Assembly: GCF_000012945.1 (NCBI RefSeq)
Contig: NC_007511.1
Span: 3,224,001 to 3,288,000 of the forward strand
DNA: 64,000 nt
Source of the DNA: Burkholderia lata
Lineage (GTDB): Bacteria; Pseudomonadota; Gammaproteobacteria; Burkholderiales; Burkholderiaceae
Direction: 5' to 3'
Shown here: one piece after another, positions 20,009-28,858 of the stretch
Layout: each line of letters begins with the position of its first letter
Numbering within the stretch: position 1 is the stretch's first letter
The notes under the pieces: generated by a model
What the model saw: only the letters and a program-made list of their open reading frames with translations
What the model was told of the DNA's origin: nothing
Databases searched by the model: none
Program-made: the position numbers and the translations under genes

Positions 20009-21252
20009 ACGATACCCGTCACCTCGAACGCGTCGCGATCCGCGATGCCGCGCCGGCGAGCGCTTCCGCCGCGATCGAATCGCGCGCCCGTCAAACACCG
20101 GCCCGTGCGGCGCGCCTGCGGATCGCGCTCGTCGTCGAAGCCGCGGGCGGCGGCGTGGCCGTCCATCTCGCCGACCTGATCGACGGACTGAGCGCAACCG
20201 ACGGCATCGAACTGCACCTGATCGTGCCGCACGGCCCGCGTTTCGACGCAACGATCCTCGATGCACGCGTGCTGTCACGCTGCGCGAGCGTGCAGACGGT
20301 GCCGATGCAGCGCGCGGTCGGCTGGCGCGACGCGCTCGCGGTCGCCCATGTGTATCGCCACCTGCTGCGCATCCGTCCCGACATCGTGCACAGCCACAGC
20401 TCGAAAGCGGGCGCGATCGCGCGCCTGTGCCCCGGGCCGTGGCGGCAGGTGTACACGCCGCACGCGGTCTATACGCTGAATCCGACGCTGGGTAACCGCC
20501 AGCGCCGTATTTACGGAACGATCGAGCGGCTGCTCGGCCGCCTGTGCACGCACCGGATCGTCGCCGTGTCGTACGACGAGGCCCGACATCTGAACGAATC
20601 GCTCGGCATTCCGGCCGCGCGGATCAAGACGATCGTCAATGGCGTCCGATCGCCCGCGCAGATACCGCGCGAAGAGGCAAGGCGCGCGCTCGGCATCGCA
20701 CGCGATACATGCGTCGTCGGCTTTGTCGGGCGCTTCGATCATCAGAAGGGCATCGACCGTCTCGTACGGATCGCGCGCGGCGTGTATCGCCAATGCGGCC
20801 GCACCGTGCAGATCGTCGCGATCGGTTCCGGCGATTTCATCACGGCGGCCGGCAACGAGGCCGACGATCTGCCGCCGAATCTCCACGTCGTCGGCCGCGT
20901 GAACCACGCGAGCCGCTATTTCTCCGCGTTCGACCTGTTTGCGTTGCCGAGCCGCTACGAAGGGTTTCCCTACGTGTGCCTCGAAGCGATGGCGGCCTGC
21001 GTGCCGATCGTCGCCACGCAAGTGTCCGGCGCGACCGAGCTGATCGCCACGCATGACATCGGTGTCGTGGTGCAGAACGAAGACGACACGACGCGCTTCG
21101 CCCGCGCGATCGTCGCGCTCGCCAACGATCCGGCCGCACGCGACGCGATGCGTGCGAATTGCGCGGCGGCCTTCGAGCACTTCTCGGCCGAAACGATGGT
21201 CACGCACACGCTCGACCTCTATCACACCCTTTCCCGACGAGGCCCGGCATGA
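20005..21252 (+). CDS. glycosyltransferase family 4
   Basis: A 415-residue GT-B fold glycosyltransferase, expected to add one sugar to the lipid-linked repeat unit on the cytosolic face. The N-terminal acceptor domain has the glycine loop EAAGGGVAVHL. The C-terminal GT1-type domain has VGFVGRFDHQKGIDRLV and the E-x7-E motif SRYEGFPYVCLEAM. It is the only glycosyltransferase in the operon apart from the priming enzyme, which implies a very short repeat unit unless other loci contribute. The start overlaps the kinase stop (ATGA). Sugar and linkage are unknown. Confidence 0.92.
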   Translation: MNDTRHLERVAIRDAAPASASAAIESRARQTPARAARLRIALVVEAAGGGVAVHLADLIDGLSATDGIELHLIVPHGPRFDATILDARVLSRCASVQTVPMQRAVGWRDALAVAHVYRHLLRIRPDIVHSHSSKAGAIARLCPGPWRQVYTPHAVYTLNPTLGNRQRRIYGTIERLLGRLCTHRIVAVSYDEARHLNESLGIPAARIKTIVNGVRSPAQIPREEARRALGIARDTCVVGFVGRFDHQKGIDRLVRIARGVYRQCGRTVQIVAIGSGDFITAAGNEADDLPPNLHVVGRVNHASRYFSAFDLFALPSRYEGFPYVCLEAMAACVPIVATQVSGATELIATHDIGVVVQNEDDTTRFARAIVALANDPAARDAMRANCAAAFEHFSAETMVTHTLDLYHTLSRRGPA

Positions 21253-22481
21253 CTCCCCCTGTTCACGTCGCACTGCTGCATGCCTACAGCGCCCGCAATG
21301 CCGGCGACGGCCTGCTGGTCGACTTGTCCGTCGGCCTGCTCCGTGAAGCCTTCGGCGATGCCGTCCGGGTGTCGATCGTCGCGGCCGATCCCGCTTCGTT
21401 TCCGGCGTACGACGACGTATGCGGTGCGCCCGTGCTCGCGGAACGGGGCGCAGACAGGCTGCTCGGTGCCGCCGCTACCGCGCTGCCGGTTCGACTCAAC
21501 GACCGGCTGAAAGCACTGCGCGGCCTGCTAGACGAAGTCGACCTGATCGTCGGCGTCGGTGGCGGCTATCTGCGCGCACGCACGGCGATCGAAGCGCTCA
21601 AGCTCGAAGCCGGCCACCTGTTGCAAATGCGCGCCGCGCTCGCTTCGGGCAAACCCGCCGTCTATCTGCCGCAAAGTATCGGCCCGGTGCTGTCCTCGCG
21701 CGCCGTCGGCACGCATCTTCGGTCGCTGCTCGGCACCTTCGATACGGTGTTCGTGCGCGACGACCGTTCCGCCGCCTTCCTCGCCGCGAATCCGAACACG
21801 CGGCGTGCGCCCGATCTCGCGGTGCTCGACTTCGGGCATCGCGGCGAGACCATCCTTCGGCACGCATCACCGAAAAGCGACACCGCCCGCCATGTCGCCT
21901 TCGTGCTGCGCCGCGCGCCCGCATGGAGCGCGAAACGGCGCGCGCGCTATGACGCGTCGATCTCGCAGCTGGTCAAGCAGGTACGTGCGACGTGCCGGGT
22001 CAGCTTTGCGGTGCAAAGCACGGGGCGCGGCAACGACGATCCCGCGTACTACCGCAGCCTCGGCATCGAGGAGCCGCTGACGCCGCTCAAGACGCTCCTC
22101 GAAACCGACCGGCCGGAAGTCACGGTATCGGTTCGCCTGCACGGCGCGATGGAATCGATCCTGCATGGCGTACCCGCGTTCCACGTCAGCTACGAGCGCA
22201 AGGGCTTCGGTGCATATGCGGACATGAAGCTCGGCGACTGGGTCGTCAACGGCGCGGATTTCGATCCGGCGCGCGTTTGCCGGACGATCCTCGCCCCCAG
22301 CGCGACCCAGGCATTCTGGGATGCCGCACAGGGCGGTTTTGCGCGTATCCGTTCCGCACGCGCACGCGTGATCGACGCGCTGCGTGCGGCCCATCGTGTC
22401 GATTCCGGCTCCGACGTCGAAACGAATGCCGAAGCCGACGTAAAAGCAACCGCAGCCATCGACGAGGTCGCGCCATGCTGA
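21249..22481 (+). CDS. polysaccharide pyruvyl transferase family protein
   Basis: A 410-residue protein of the CsaB/ExoV/WcaK superfamily, which transfers pyruvate from phosphoenolpyruvate to form ketals on sugars. Recognisable parts are ARNAGDGLLVDLSVGLL at the N-terminus, the glycine stretch VDLIVGVGGGYLRA, QSIGPVLSSRAV, VFVRDDRSAAFL, and the C-terminal SVRLHGAMESILHGVPAFHVSYERK. The last contains the SxRLHG motif typical of the family. A pyruvylated, acidic exopolysaccharide is inferred. Coupled to the preceding gene by ATGA. Confidence 0.9.
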   Translation: MTPPVHVALLHAYSARNAGDGLLVDLSVGLLREAFGDAVRVSIVAADPASFPAYDDVCGAPVLAERGADRLLGAAATALPVRLNDRLKALRGLLDEVDLIVGVGGGYLRARTAIEALKLEAGHLLQMRAALASGKPAVYLPQSIGPVLSSRAVGTHLRSLLGTFDTVFVRDDRSAAFLAANPNTRRAPDLAVLDFGHRGETILRHASPKSDTARHVAFVLRRAPAWSAKRRARYDASISQLVKQVRATCRVSFAVQSTGRGNDDPAYYRSLGIEEPLTPLKTLLETDRPEVTVSVRLHGAMESILHGVPAFHVSYERKGFGAYADMKLGDWVVNGADFDPARVCRTILAPSATQAFWDAAQGGFARIRSARARVIDALRAAHRVDSGSDVETNAEADVKATAAIDEVAPC

Positions 22482-23767
22482 CGCGCCTGCTCCTGCGCGG
22501 CCTGGCGCTCGGCCTGAAATTCGCGCTCGCGATCATCGTCGCGCGCACGCTCGGCTTCGACGCAGTCGCCGCGTACGGGTTCGCGGTCGCCGCTGCCGTG
22601 ATCGCCTCGAAACTGCTCGGCCTCGGGCTCAGCCCCGAACTCAACCGGCGGCTCAGCGAACCCAGTCCGCTGCCCGCGTTCGGCGCCATGCGCACCCTCT
22701 GCATCGCGTACGGCGGGCTTTACTTGCTGTTAATTGCAACGCTCGCCATCGCAACGGCCAACGGCGACGCCAGCCTGCTCGCCCGCGTCGGCCTGTCGAC
22801 GCAACTCGCGTGGTGCGTGCTGCTCGTCACGCTGTCCGAGCATGCGGCATTCGAGGCGAACGGCTGGCTGTTCTCGCTGCACCGACCACGCGCCGGCTCG
22901 CTGCTGCTGTTCGTCCGCACCGGTGCATGGGCCGGCCTCGCGGGCGCGGGGCTGCTCGTCGGTGCCCTACGTTCGATCGAGTCGGTGTTCGCCCTGTGGT
23001 TCACAGCCAATGCGTGCGTCGTCGTGTTGGCGTGGTGGCGCATCGGCGCGGTTGCAGGCCAGACGCGCGGCAGCCCACAGGCGGCACGCGCACCGGCCAT
23101 GCGCGAACGCGGTGTACTGGCGGTCTGGCGACAAGGGTTGCCGTTCTACGTGGCCGGCATCGTCCTCGCTTCGTTGCAATATGCGGAGCGGTTCATCGGC
23201 GGCGGCCACCTGAGCGCCGATGCGCTTGGCCGGTACGTGTTCGCGTGGTCGATCGCCAACGCGATCCAGGCACTCGCGTTCGCCACCGTCGTCGTAACGG
23301 CCGGCCCGCGCTTCGTGCGCGTGCTCGCCGAAGCGCCGCACACCTTCTCCCGGCTCGCCATGCGCGCAACGGTGGCCAGCGTGGTCGTCGCATCGATCGC
23401 GGCGGCCACGGTCCTCGTGCTGCATCGCGAACTATTCGCGCTCGCGCACGAGCCTGCTGGCCCAGGCCAGTTCGCATTGCTCGCGACACTGCTCCTGTCG
23501 TTCGTGCTGCGCGGCGCGGCGGACGTGCTGTGGACGGCCGCGATCGCGCTGCGTGCCGGCTTCGCCGTGACGGTGTCGATGATCGCGCTCGCGCTGTCGT
23601 ACCTGCCGCTTGCGTGGACCCTGATCGTTCACGCTGGCGCGACGGGGGCCGCCATCGCGCATCTGGTGGCCAGCGCCGGCATCGTCGCCACGCTGGCGCT
23701 GATCGTCGCGCGCACCGGCCGGTACGACGCGGCCGCACGTATGGAGGCTGCCCCGCATGCTGCGTAA
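22475..23767 (+). CDS. polysaccharide flippase, Wzx-like (MATE/MOP superfamily)
   Basis: A 430-residue polytopic membrane protein with about 12 hydrophobic segments, starting MLTRLLLRGLALGLKFALAI and ending shortly after SAGIVATLALIVAR. The N-terminal pattern (RTLGFDAVAAYGFAVAAAVI) is typical of O-antigen and exopolysaccharide flippases that move the lipid-linked unit to the periplasm. The start overlaps the pyruvyltransferase stop by 7 bp. The identification rests on topology, length and operon position as well as family resemblance. Confidence 0.82.
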   Translation: MLTRLLLRGLALGLKFALAIIVARTLGFDAVAAYGFAVAAAVIASKLLGLGLSPELNRRLSEPSPLPAFGAMRTLCIAYGGLYLLLIATLAIATANGDASLLARVGLSTQLAWCVLLVTLSEHAAFEANGWLFSLHRPRAGSLLLFVRTGAWAGLAGAGLLVGALRSIESVFALWFTANACVVVLAWWRIGAVAGQTRGSPQAARAPAMRERGVLAVWRQGLPFYVAGIVLASLQYAERFIGGGHLSADALGRYVFAWSIANAIQALAFATVVVTAGPRFVRVLAEAPHTFSRLAMRATVASVVVASIAAATVLVLHRELFALAHEPAGPGQFALLATLLLSFVLRGAADVLWTAAIALRAGFAVTVSMIALALSYLPLAWTLIVHAGATGAAIAHLVASAGIVATLALIVARTGRYDAAARMEAAPHAA

Positions 23768-24884
23768 CCTGATTGCCGGTGGCCCGGCGCTGAGCCGCGG
23801 CGTGACGCGCGCGGTCGGCGCGATGATCGTGTTCGTCTACTGGATCGTCTACGCAAAGGCCGGCACGTTCCTGCCCGAGTTCGTGTTCCGCGACGCGGAG
23901 AAGATCCAGAGCCAGATCGGCGGCGGCAGCACCTACGAGGGCACGTCGTTCGATGCGGTCGCGAAATTCTATGCGCTGCTCGGCCCGGCCGGCACGTCGC
24001 TGTTCGTTGCCGCGATCGGCACGGTGTTCATCTGGCGGATCGTCGGCGAGGGCCGCCGCCTCGGGTCGCTGGCCGCGATCATCGTGCTGCTGGCGCCGTG
24101 CGTGTTCTTCAACCTGTTCGTCGCGAGTAAGGACACGCTCGTCGTGCTGATCGCGCTCGTGCTGGCCGGCACTGCCTGGCGTCGCTCGACCGCGTGGACC
24201 TTTATAGCCGTCGTTGCGCTCTACGCCGGTTACGCGGCCGTCGTGCGCAGCTACTTCGCGCTGATTCTCGCGATCGCGCTGGCCGCATTCCTGTTCCGGC
24301 ACGTGTCGTGGCGCGGCAAGACGTTGCTGATCGGCTCCGCCGCGATCGTGCTGTTCCTGCTGCCGCCGGACGTGTACTACCTGCTCCAGCATCCCCGTGA
24401 CATGGCAGCCGACTATCTCGCATACGGTTCGCCGTTCGGCGCGCGCACGAGCTTCTACAACCCGGTCGCGCCCGATTCGTTCTTCGCCTTTTGCGCGAAC
24501 TATGCGTATGCGGTGCTGCGGCTGAATCTGCCGCTGCTGTTCGACGTGGGTCTCAAGGAACTCGCGATGCAGCTATTCGTGTGGATCGCGCTGGCCGCCG
24601 TGTGGCGTCGCGCGCGGCATGACACGCATCCGGTCCGTGACCTGCTCGCCTGCGTCGTCATCGGTCACGTCGCGGTGTCGATGCTGTTCGAACCCGACCT
24701 CGGCAGCTATACACGCCACCTGTCGAGCGTCGCGTTGCTGTGCGCGCTGCAATTCGCGGGATTCGATGCGCGTGTCGGTCGACGCTGGTCGAAACGCGAT
24801 GCGGCGAAGAATGACACGCGGCAATCGAACGCGCTCGCCGGGCCGGCGCTCGCCAGCCTGCGGCACATGGACACCCTCAACTGA
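23757..24884 (+). CDS. membrane protein, candidate exopolysaccharide polymerase (Wzy-like)
   Basis: A 375-residue membrane protein with about nine hydrophobic segments. A soluble stretch (about residues 38-75) and a larger loop near 235-260 (SPFGARTSFYNPVAPDSFF) lie outside the membrane, as in many Wzy polymerases. There is no sequence signature strong enough for certainty. The operon has every other Wzx/Wzy-pathway function and otherwise lacks a polymerase, so this role is the natural inference. It overlaps the flippase gene by 11 bp. Confidence 0.7.
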   Translation: MLRNLIAGGPALSRGVTRAVGAMIVFVYWIVYAKAGTFLPEFVFRDAEKIQSQIGGGSTYEGTSFDAVAKFYALLGPAGTSLFVAAIGTVFIWRIVGEGRRLGSLAAIIVLLAPCVFFNLFVASKDTLVVLIALVLAGTAWRRSTAWTFIAVVALYAGYAAVVRSYFALILAIALAAFLFRHVSWRGKTLLIGSAAIVLFLLPPDVYYLLQHPRDMAADYLAYGSPFGARTSFYNPVAPDSFFAFCANYAYAVLRLNLPLLFDVGLKELAMQLFVWIALAAVWRRARHDTHPVRDLLACVVIGHVAVSMLFEPDLGSYTRHLSSVALLCALQFAGFDARVGRRWSKRDAAKNDTRQSNALAGPALASLRHMDTLN

Positions 24885-24891
24885 ACACTGC

Positions 24892-25947
24892 ATGCAGACT
24901 CTCCCCCTCCGTTCCGGAATCTTCCGAAACCTCCAATGCGCACGCGCGTTCGCGGCGCTCGCCGTCGTCGGCTATCACATGGGCGTGCTTCCGTTCGGGC
25001 AAGCCGGCGTCGATGTCTTCTTTGTCATCAGCGGCTTCATCATGTCCGTCGTCGCGCCACGCGAAGGGCGCTCTTTCCTGCGCAAACGCCTGATCCGGAT
25101 CGTGCCGCTCTACTGGCTGACCACGCTGGGCGTGTTCGCGATCGCGGTCGTGAAGCCCCAGTGGCTGAATTCGACGACGGCCGGCGTCGACTATCTCGTC
25201 AAGTCGCTGCTGTTCGTGCCCTACGTGAAGGAGAACGGCCATTGGGGGCCGCTGAACCTCAATGGCTGGACGCTCGAATACGAGATGCTGTTCTATCTTG
25301 TCATCGCGGGCTTGATGCTGTTCGTCCGGGCGCGTCATGTGACGACGCTCGCGGCGCTCGCGCTTGCGCTGTTCTGCGCGTACGTAGCCGCCGGCGGCCC
25401 CGCGAGCGCGGTTGTCGCCCATCTCGGCCAGCCATTCGTACTCGAGTTCGGGCTCGGCGTGCTCGCCTGCCGCCTGCTGGAAACCGGCATCGCCGCGCGT
25501 CTTTCGCGCTTCGCCTGGCTCGCGTCGATCGCAGCAGCGCTCGTGGCGATCCCCCTCGTTGCCGCTCTGTCCGGCACGCCGGCCGGCTTTGAACGTGTTT
25601 TCTGGTGGGGCATGCCGGCCTGCATGCTGATCGTCGCTTTGGTCGCGCTCGACCTGCGGGGCTGGTCAATCGGGAACACGACACTCGCCCGGCTCGGCGA
25701 TGCGAGCTATTCGATCTATTTGCTGCATCCGTATGTGATCGGTGCTGCGAACAAGATCGTCGGCGTGCGTCTCGATGCCGGCACGTGGTCAGGCAGCGCG
25801 ACTGCACTCGCCACACTTGTCGCCGTGTGTGCGTGCGGCTATGCCTGTCATGTATGGATCGAACGGCCGATGCTTGCCGGCTTGAAGCCTTGGATGTCGC
25901 GGAAGCCCCGCGCATCGACGGGCTCGTCGGGATCAACAACGGTGTGA
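24892..25947 (+). CDS. acyltransferase 3 family protein (exopolysaccharide O-acylation)
   Basis: A 351-residue integral-membrane acyltransferase with about ten helices. The diagnostic N-terminus RNLQCARAFAALAVVGYHMG includes the R-x10-H pattern. GVDVFFVISGFIMS and RLIRIVPLYW are the other family motifs. It would add acetyl or another acyl group to the polysaccharide. The ATG at 24892 is 8 bp after the previous stop, so it is the last gene of the operon. A bidirectional-looking hairpin lies about 215 bp downstream. Confidence 0.9.
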   Translation: MQTLPLRSGIFRNLQCARAFAALAVVGYHMGVLPFGQAGVDVFFVISGFIMSVVAPREGRSFLRKRLIRIVPLYWLTTLGVFAIAVVKPQWLNSTTAGVDYLVKSLLFVPYVKENGHWGPLNLNGWTLEYEMLFYLVIAGLMLFVRARHVTTLAALALALFCAYVAAGGPASAVVAHLGQPFVLEFGLGVLACRLLETGIAARLSRFAWLASIAAALVAIPLVAALSGTPAGFERVFWWGMPACMLIVALVALDLRGWSIGNTTLARLGDASYSIYLLHPYVIGAANKIVGVRLDAGTWSGSATALATLVAVCACGYACHVWIERPMLAGLKPWMSRKPRASTGSSGSTTV

Positions 25948-26159
25948 CCGACCATTCGCTGCTTACGCTCAGCTTCATCGCCAACGCGCCATTTAGCGCG
26001 AATTCGTCGGAGTCAGCGAATCGCTCCCGAACGGCTATCGTCAGAATTACGGGGCGCTTGCACGTGTCGGCTCCCGGGCTCCGAATGCAATCGCGTGTGC
26101 GGAAGCTGAGGTGTGCGGGTCGGCAGCAACCTTGGGGGATTGAGTCGACGAAGGAATGC

Positions 26160-26193
26160 AAAAAGGCCGGCGTCGCGCATAACGACACCGGCC
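26160..26193 (-). terminator. Rho-independent terminator of the fimbrial operon
   Basis: On the minus strand a GGCCGG-GTCG stem, one internal mismatch and a 7-nt loop are followed by five T residues. It is about 40 bp after the stop of the last fimbrial gene. It may also serve the convergent exopolysaccharide operon. Confidence 0.85.
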
Positions 26194-26231
26194 TCCGTAT
26201 TTGAACTACTCGGGATATCGTGACGCTTCGA

Positions 26232-26930
26232 TCACCGACGATAGGCTTCACTCGCGCCCGCACTCACCGTAGCCGCACCGCCCCGGCAAGTCTTCTGCTC
26301 CGGAACCTCGACGACACCACCTTGCAGCGTTTGCGGCACGCCCGGATACACATTGAAGGGTTCCGTGATCTCCCCATCCACCTTGGCGCCCTTCACCGGA
26401 TAACGCACGGTACCCGTCGCAGTCAGCCGCGCCCCCTGCGCGTCGCACACAACGGACAACTTCGCACTCTCGCTCTCCGGCATCTGCCGGACCAGCGTGC
26501 TGAACCCGAAGTTGACGACGACCGTCCCTGCGGTCGTCTGATTCCCCTGCATCATTGCCTTGATCGAGGGCTTGACGTCCAGCCGGTACACCGTCTCGTT
26601 CTGAACCGCCTTCAGCGACTTCACGACGATGTTCTTGGTCTGCCCGGGTGCGAGACTCAGCTTGAACGGAAACGCAACCAGCGTCGGCTGTGCCTCTTCG
26701 CCGACCGGTTCGAGCTTCTCGTCCTTCAGCGGCACGCCGGGGTTGAGCAAGCGCGACAACGAAATGGTCACATATTCGGGACGATCTCCGTTGTTGATGA
26801 TCTGTACGGTGGTCGTGCGCGAGTCGAGCACGGTTTCCTTCGGAAGCACATCGATCGTCGCAGCGGCAAGACCGGGAATGACTCCGACAGCCGCTACCGC
26901 AATCGAAAGGAAGAATGAATGCAATCTCAT
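26232..26930 (-). CDS. fimbrial periplasmic chaperone (second full-length copy)
   Basis: A 232-residue chaperone of the class 5 (CS1/cable) chaperone-usher type. It has a signal peptide (MRLHSFFLSIAVAAVG, cleavage near LAAA). The N-terminal Ig-like domain has IINNGDRPEYVTISLSRLLNPG, and SLAPGQTKNIVVKSLKAVQNETVYRLDV is the beta-strand that donates to the pilin groove. A full C-terminal domain follows (GARLTATGTVRYPVKGAKVDGEITEPFNVYPG is split across its strands). The start has CAGGATC at normal spacing. It is the last gene of the operon, 186 bp after the second pilin, with two hairpins in the gap. It may serve that pilin specifically. Confidence 0.85.
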   Translation of the reverse strand: MRLHSFFLSIAVAAVGVIPGLAAATIDVLPKETVLDSRTTTVQIINNGDRPEYVTISLSRLLNPGVPLKDEKLEPVGEEAQPTLVAFPFKLSLAPGQTKNIVVKSLKAVQNETVYRLDVKPSIKAMMQGNQTTAGTVVVNFGFSTLVRQMPESESAKLSVVCDAQGARLTATGTVRYPVKGAKVDGEITEPFNVYPGVPQTLQGGVVEVPEQKTCRGGAATVSAGASEAYRR

Positions 26931-27043
26931 GTTCGGATCCTGGTGAGTCGGCCCTTTGGGAAAGCAAGCCGCGACCGCCGCCTGGCACGCGCAGTCATGC
27001 GCCTGCACGGCACGCACGAATGGACGTTGCCGACAATGGGAAA

Positions 27044-27077
27044 CGGAAAAGACACCGCCCGCAACATGGCGGGCGGT
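27044..27077 (-). terminator. attenuator-like hairpin between pilin 2 and chaperone 2
   Basis: A perfect 9-bp stem (ACCGCCCGC/GCGGGCGGT) with loop of six, followed on the minus strand by GTCTTTTCC. A second stem (GCCTCC/GGAGGC at 27091-27108) sits just before it in the direction of transcription. It would let only part of the transcripts reach the last chaperone gene. Confidence 0.65.
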
Positions 27078-27116
27078 CGGACACTGAATCGCCTCCTGCA
27101 TCGGAGGCCGCCATCG

Positions 27117-27680
27117 CTACTTTTGCTTCGGCACGATCGGCTCGAAAACCAGCGACAGCTCGCCCGTATAGGTGCCCGCCGTGCTCTTGAAATCACCCTC
27201 CGGCGGAAACGCAGCGACCGCGAGACTGTAAAAGCCCTTGGAATCGATATCCTGTGACGGCGGCACCGGGTTCGTGAACTCGATCGGCTGCCCGACGACC
27301 ATCGGCTTTGGCTCCCCACCTTCGGCACCGATGCTGACCGCCGTTTTACGGAACGCAAGCGTCGGCTTGGCCTGATTCCGGATGTCGAGCGGCTGATCCA
27401 TGCGGACCTGGAACGAGCCGGTCGTCGCCGCCACGAGCAACCGCGCCTCGACCTCATAGGCAGTGTCCCAGCCGCCCAACTGCTGCATCGTCAGGCCCTG
27501 CGGAAACCAGGTGCCCTTTTCATCGGTGACGATCAGGTTGTTCATGCGCACGACCTTGGCCGTGACCTTGCTTGTAGTCTTGCCATTGACCAATAGGATG
27601 CCTTCTTTTTCTTTTGCCGACGCGAACATCGGCACGCACACCAGCGCCGCCAGCAATCCGTTCAGAATGATTTTCTGCAT
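27117..27680 (-). CDS. CS1-type fimbrial subunit (second pilin)
   Basis: A 187-residue pilin-like protein of the CblA/CooA (CS1) type. The signal peptide ends near FASAKEKE. The mature part has NLIVTDEKGTWFPQGL near the N-terminus and the C-terminal strand GTYTGELSLVFEPI. That ending is nearly the same as in the major pilin (GSYSGDLVMVFEPV), and both proteins are 187 residues. The rest is divergent. It follows the tip-protein gene by 8 bp and has AGGAGG at its start. It could be a minor or alternative shaft subunit. Confidence 0.82.
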   Translation of the reverse strand: MQKIILNGLLAALVCVPMFASAKEKEGILLVNGKTTSKVTAKVVRMNNLIVTDEKGTWFPQGLTMQQLGGWDTAYEVEARLLVAATTGSFQVRMDQPLDIRNQAKPTLAFRKTAVSIGAEGGEPKPMVVGQPIEFTNPVPPSQDIDSKGFYSLAVAAFPPEGDFKSTAGTYTGELSLVFEPIVPKQK

Positions 27681-27688
27681 GTTGCCTC

Positions 27689-28708
27689 CTACGACTTCGT
27701 GACGATCGTGAACGACAGCACGTCGCTGTATTCTCCAGGTTCCGTGCCTATGCCTACCGAAGTCCTGAACGTCGGAGTGAAGCAGGTTCGATTGCCCTTA
27801 TCCAGCCTCACGTCGTCTCCAGCCATATTCGGTAGCTGGAACTTCGCGCTGCCGCTGTCCAGCGTCAGGTCATACGGAATCGAGCGGGTCTTGCCGGCGC
27901 TCTTGAGCAGGTACCGGGTGCCTCCGACGCTGTTCTCGCTCGTCGCGTTGATCACGAAATTGCGATAGCTTTTGCCGTAGTCGTCGTCGCCGCTGTACGT
28001 GAAGCAAAGTTGATTTGCCAGGCCAACGAGCTCCTTCGTATCATCGCCGGGAGGCAATTCACCCAGATTCCAGTCCGGCACAGCCATGTTGATCTGGATA
28101 GCTGCCGGCGGCGGCGGCGGCGGAACCTCAGGATTGACCACCTCGCAGGTTGACACTGGCCCCATGCTGCTGAGATAGGCTCCACCAGTGCTCTCGCCAA
28201 CGTCGGTGTGGCTAGTAAAATTGCCGGCACGGACGGCAACACCAGGATAGTCCGTGATGACGGAATTGTTGATCACAATCGTCACCTTGGCCGAATGCGC
28301 CTTCGTGTTGTGCCATTCAGGTATATAGCCGTCCGCCGGCGCTTTGAAATACATCACATAGTCCGATCCCGGCCACGTGGACGTGGCTTTGACGCCATTC
28401 ATCTCGACAACCTTGGCCGCAGCTTCGCTTGGGTTCATTTTCCCGCCGGCGGAGTACGTATAGACCAAGATACCCCGGGAATAGAACTCCCCGGTCCCAA
28501 GGTTACCCCCCTTCCCACCCACAGCGGCTTTAAAATTGATGGTTAGATCGATCGTGCTGGTTCCGTCACCATTGTTTTTCCACGAGCACGAACCATAGCT
28601 GTCGATCACTTTGGCAGTGAGAAGGCCGGCAGCCGCATTGGAAGAAAGCACTGCCAGAAACGCGCCAAACACGCACCCTCGCCATTGCCGGAAAATTGCG
28701 AATTTCAT
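27689..28708 (-). CDS. cblD: CblD-family fimbrial tip protein / pilus biogenesis initiator
   Basis: A minor tip subunit of class 5 fimbriae, needed to start assembly and often the adhesin. The chosen start (MKFAIFRQWRG) has GAAGAGAT at proper spacing and gives 339 residues; an ATG five codons upstream (28723) is possible. A signal peptide ends near NAAA. The N-terminal adhesin domain (about 30-195) has Cys residues in GSCSWKNNG and VSTCEV. A Pro linker (PEVPPPPPPAA) joins it to a C-terminal pilin domain ending PGEYSDVLSFTIVTKS, the usual CblD/CooD arrangement. Neighbouring chaperone and pilin genes support the call. Confidence 0.88.
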   Translation of the reverse strand: MKFAIFRQWRGCVFGAFLAVLSSNAAAGLLTAKVIDSYGSCSWKNNGDGTSTIDLTINFKAAVGGKGGNLGTGEFYSRGILVYTYSAGGKMNPSEAAAKVVEMNGVKATSTWPGSDYVMYFKAPADGYIPEWHNTKAHSAKVTIVINNSVITDYPGVAVRAGNFTSHTDVGESTGGAYLSSMGPVSTCEVVNPEVPPPPPPAAIQINMAVPDWNLGELPPGDDTKELVGLANQLCFTYSGDDDYGKSYRNFVINATSENSVGGTRYLLKSAGKTRSIPYDLTLDSGSAKFQLPNMAGDDVRLDKGNRTCFTPTFRTSVGIGTEPGEYSDVLSFTIVTKS

Positions 28709-28858
28709 TATCGATCTCTTCATTCCGATTAGGTCAATACGTCAAGTCCATCGCCTATGCTCATGGCGTCCGCGCCCGGCGCCTCACGTTCGGCAGCGTG
28801 ACGAAACAGCCTCGCCGACTCCAACGCATCGATACGTTTCGCGTCGATGCAAGCACCG

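Noticed and set aside
14607..25947. Cepacian (bce) biosynthesis cluster
   Set aside because: Too few glycosyltransferases and no sugar-nucleotide genes, so it is a different exopolysaccharide locus.
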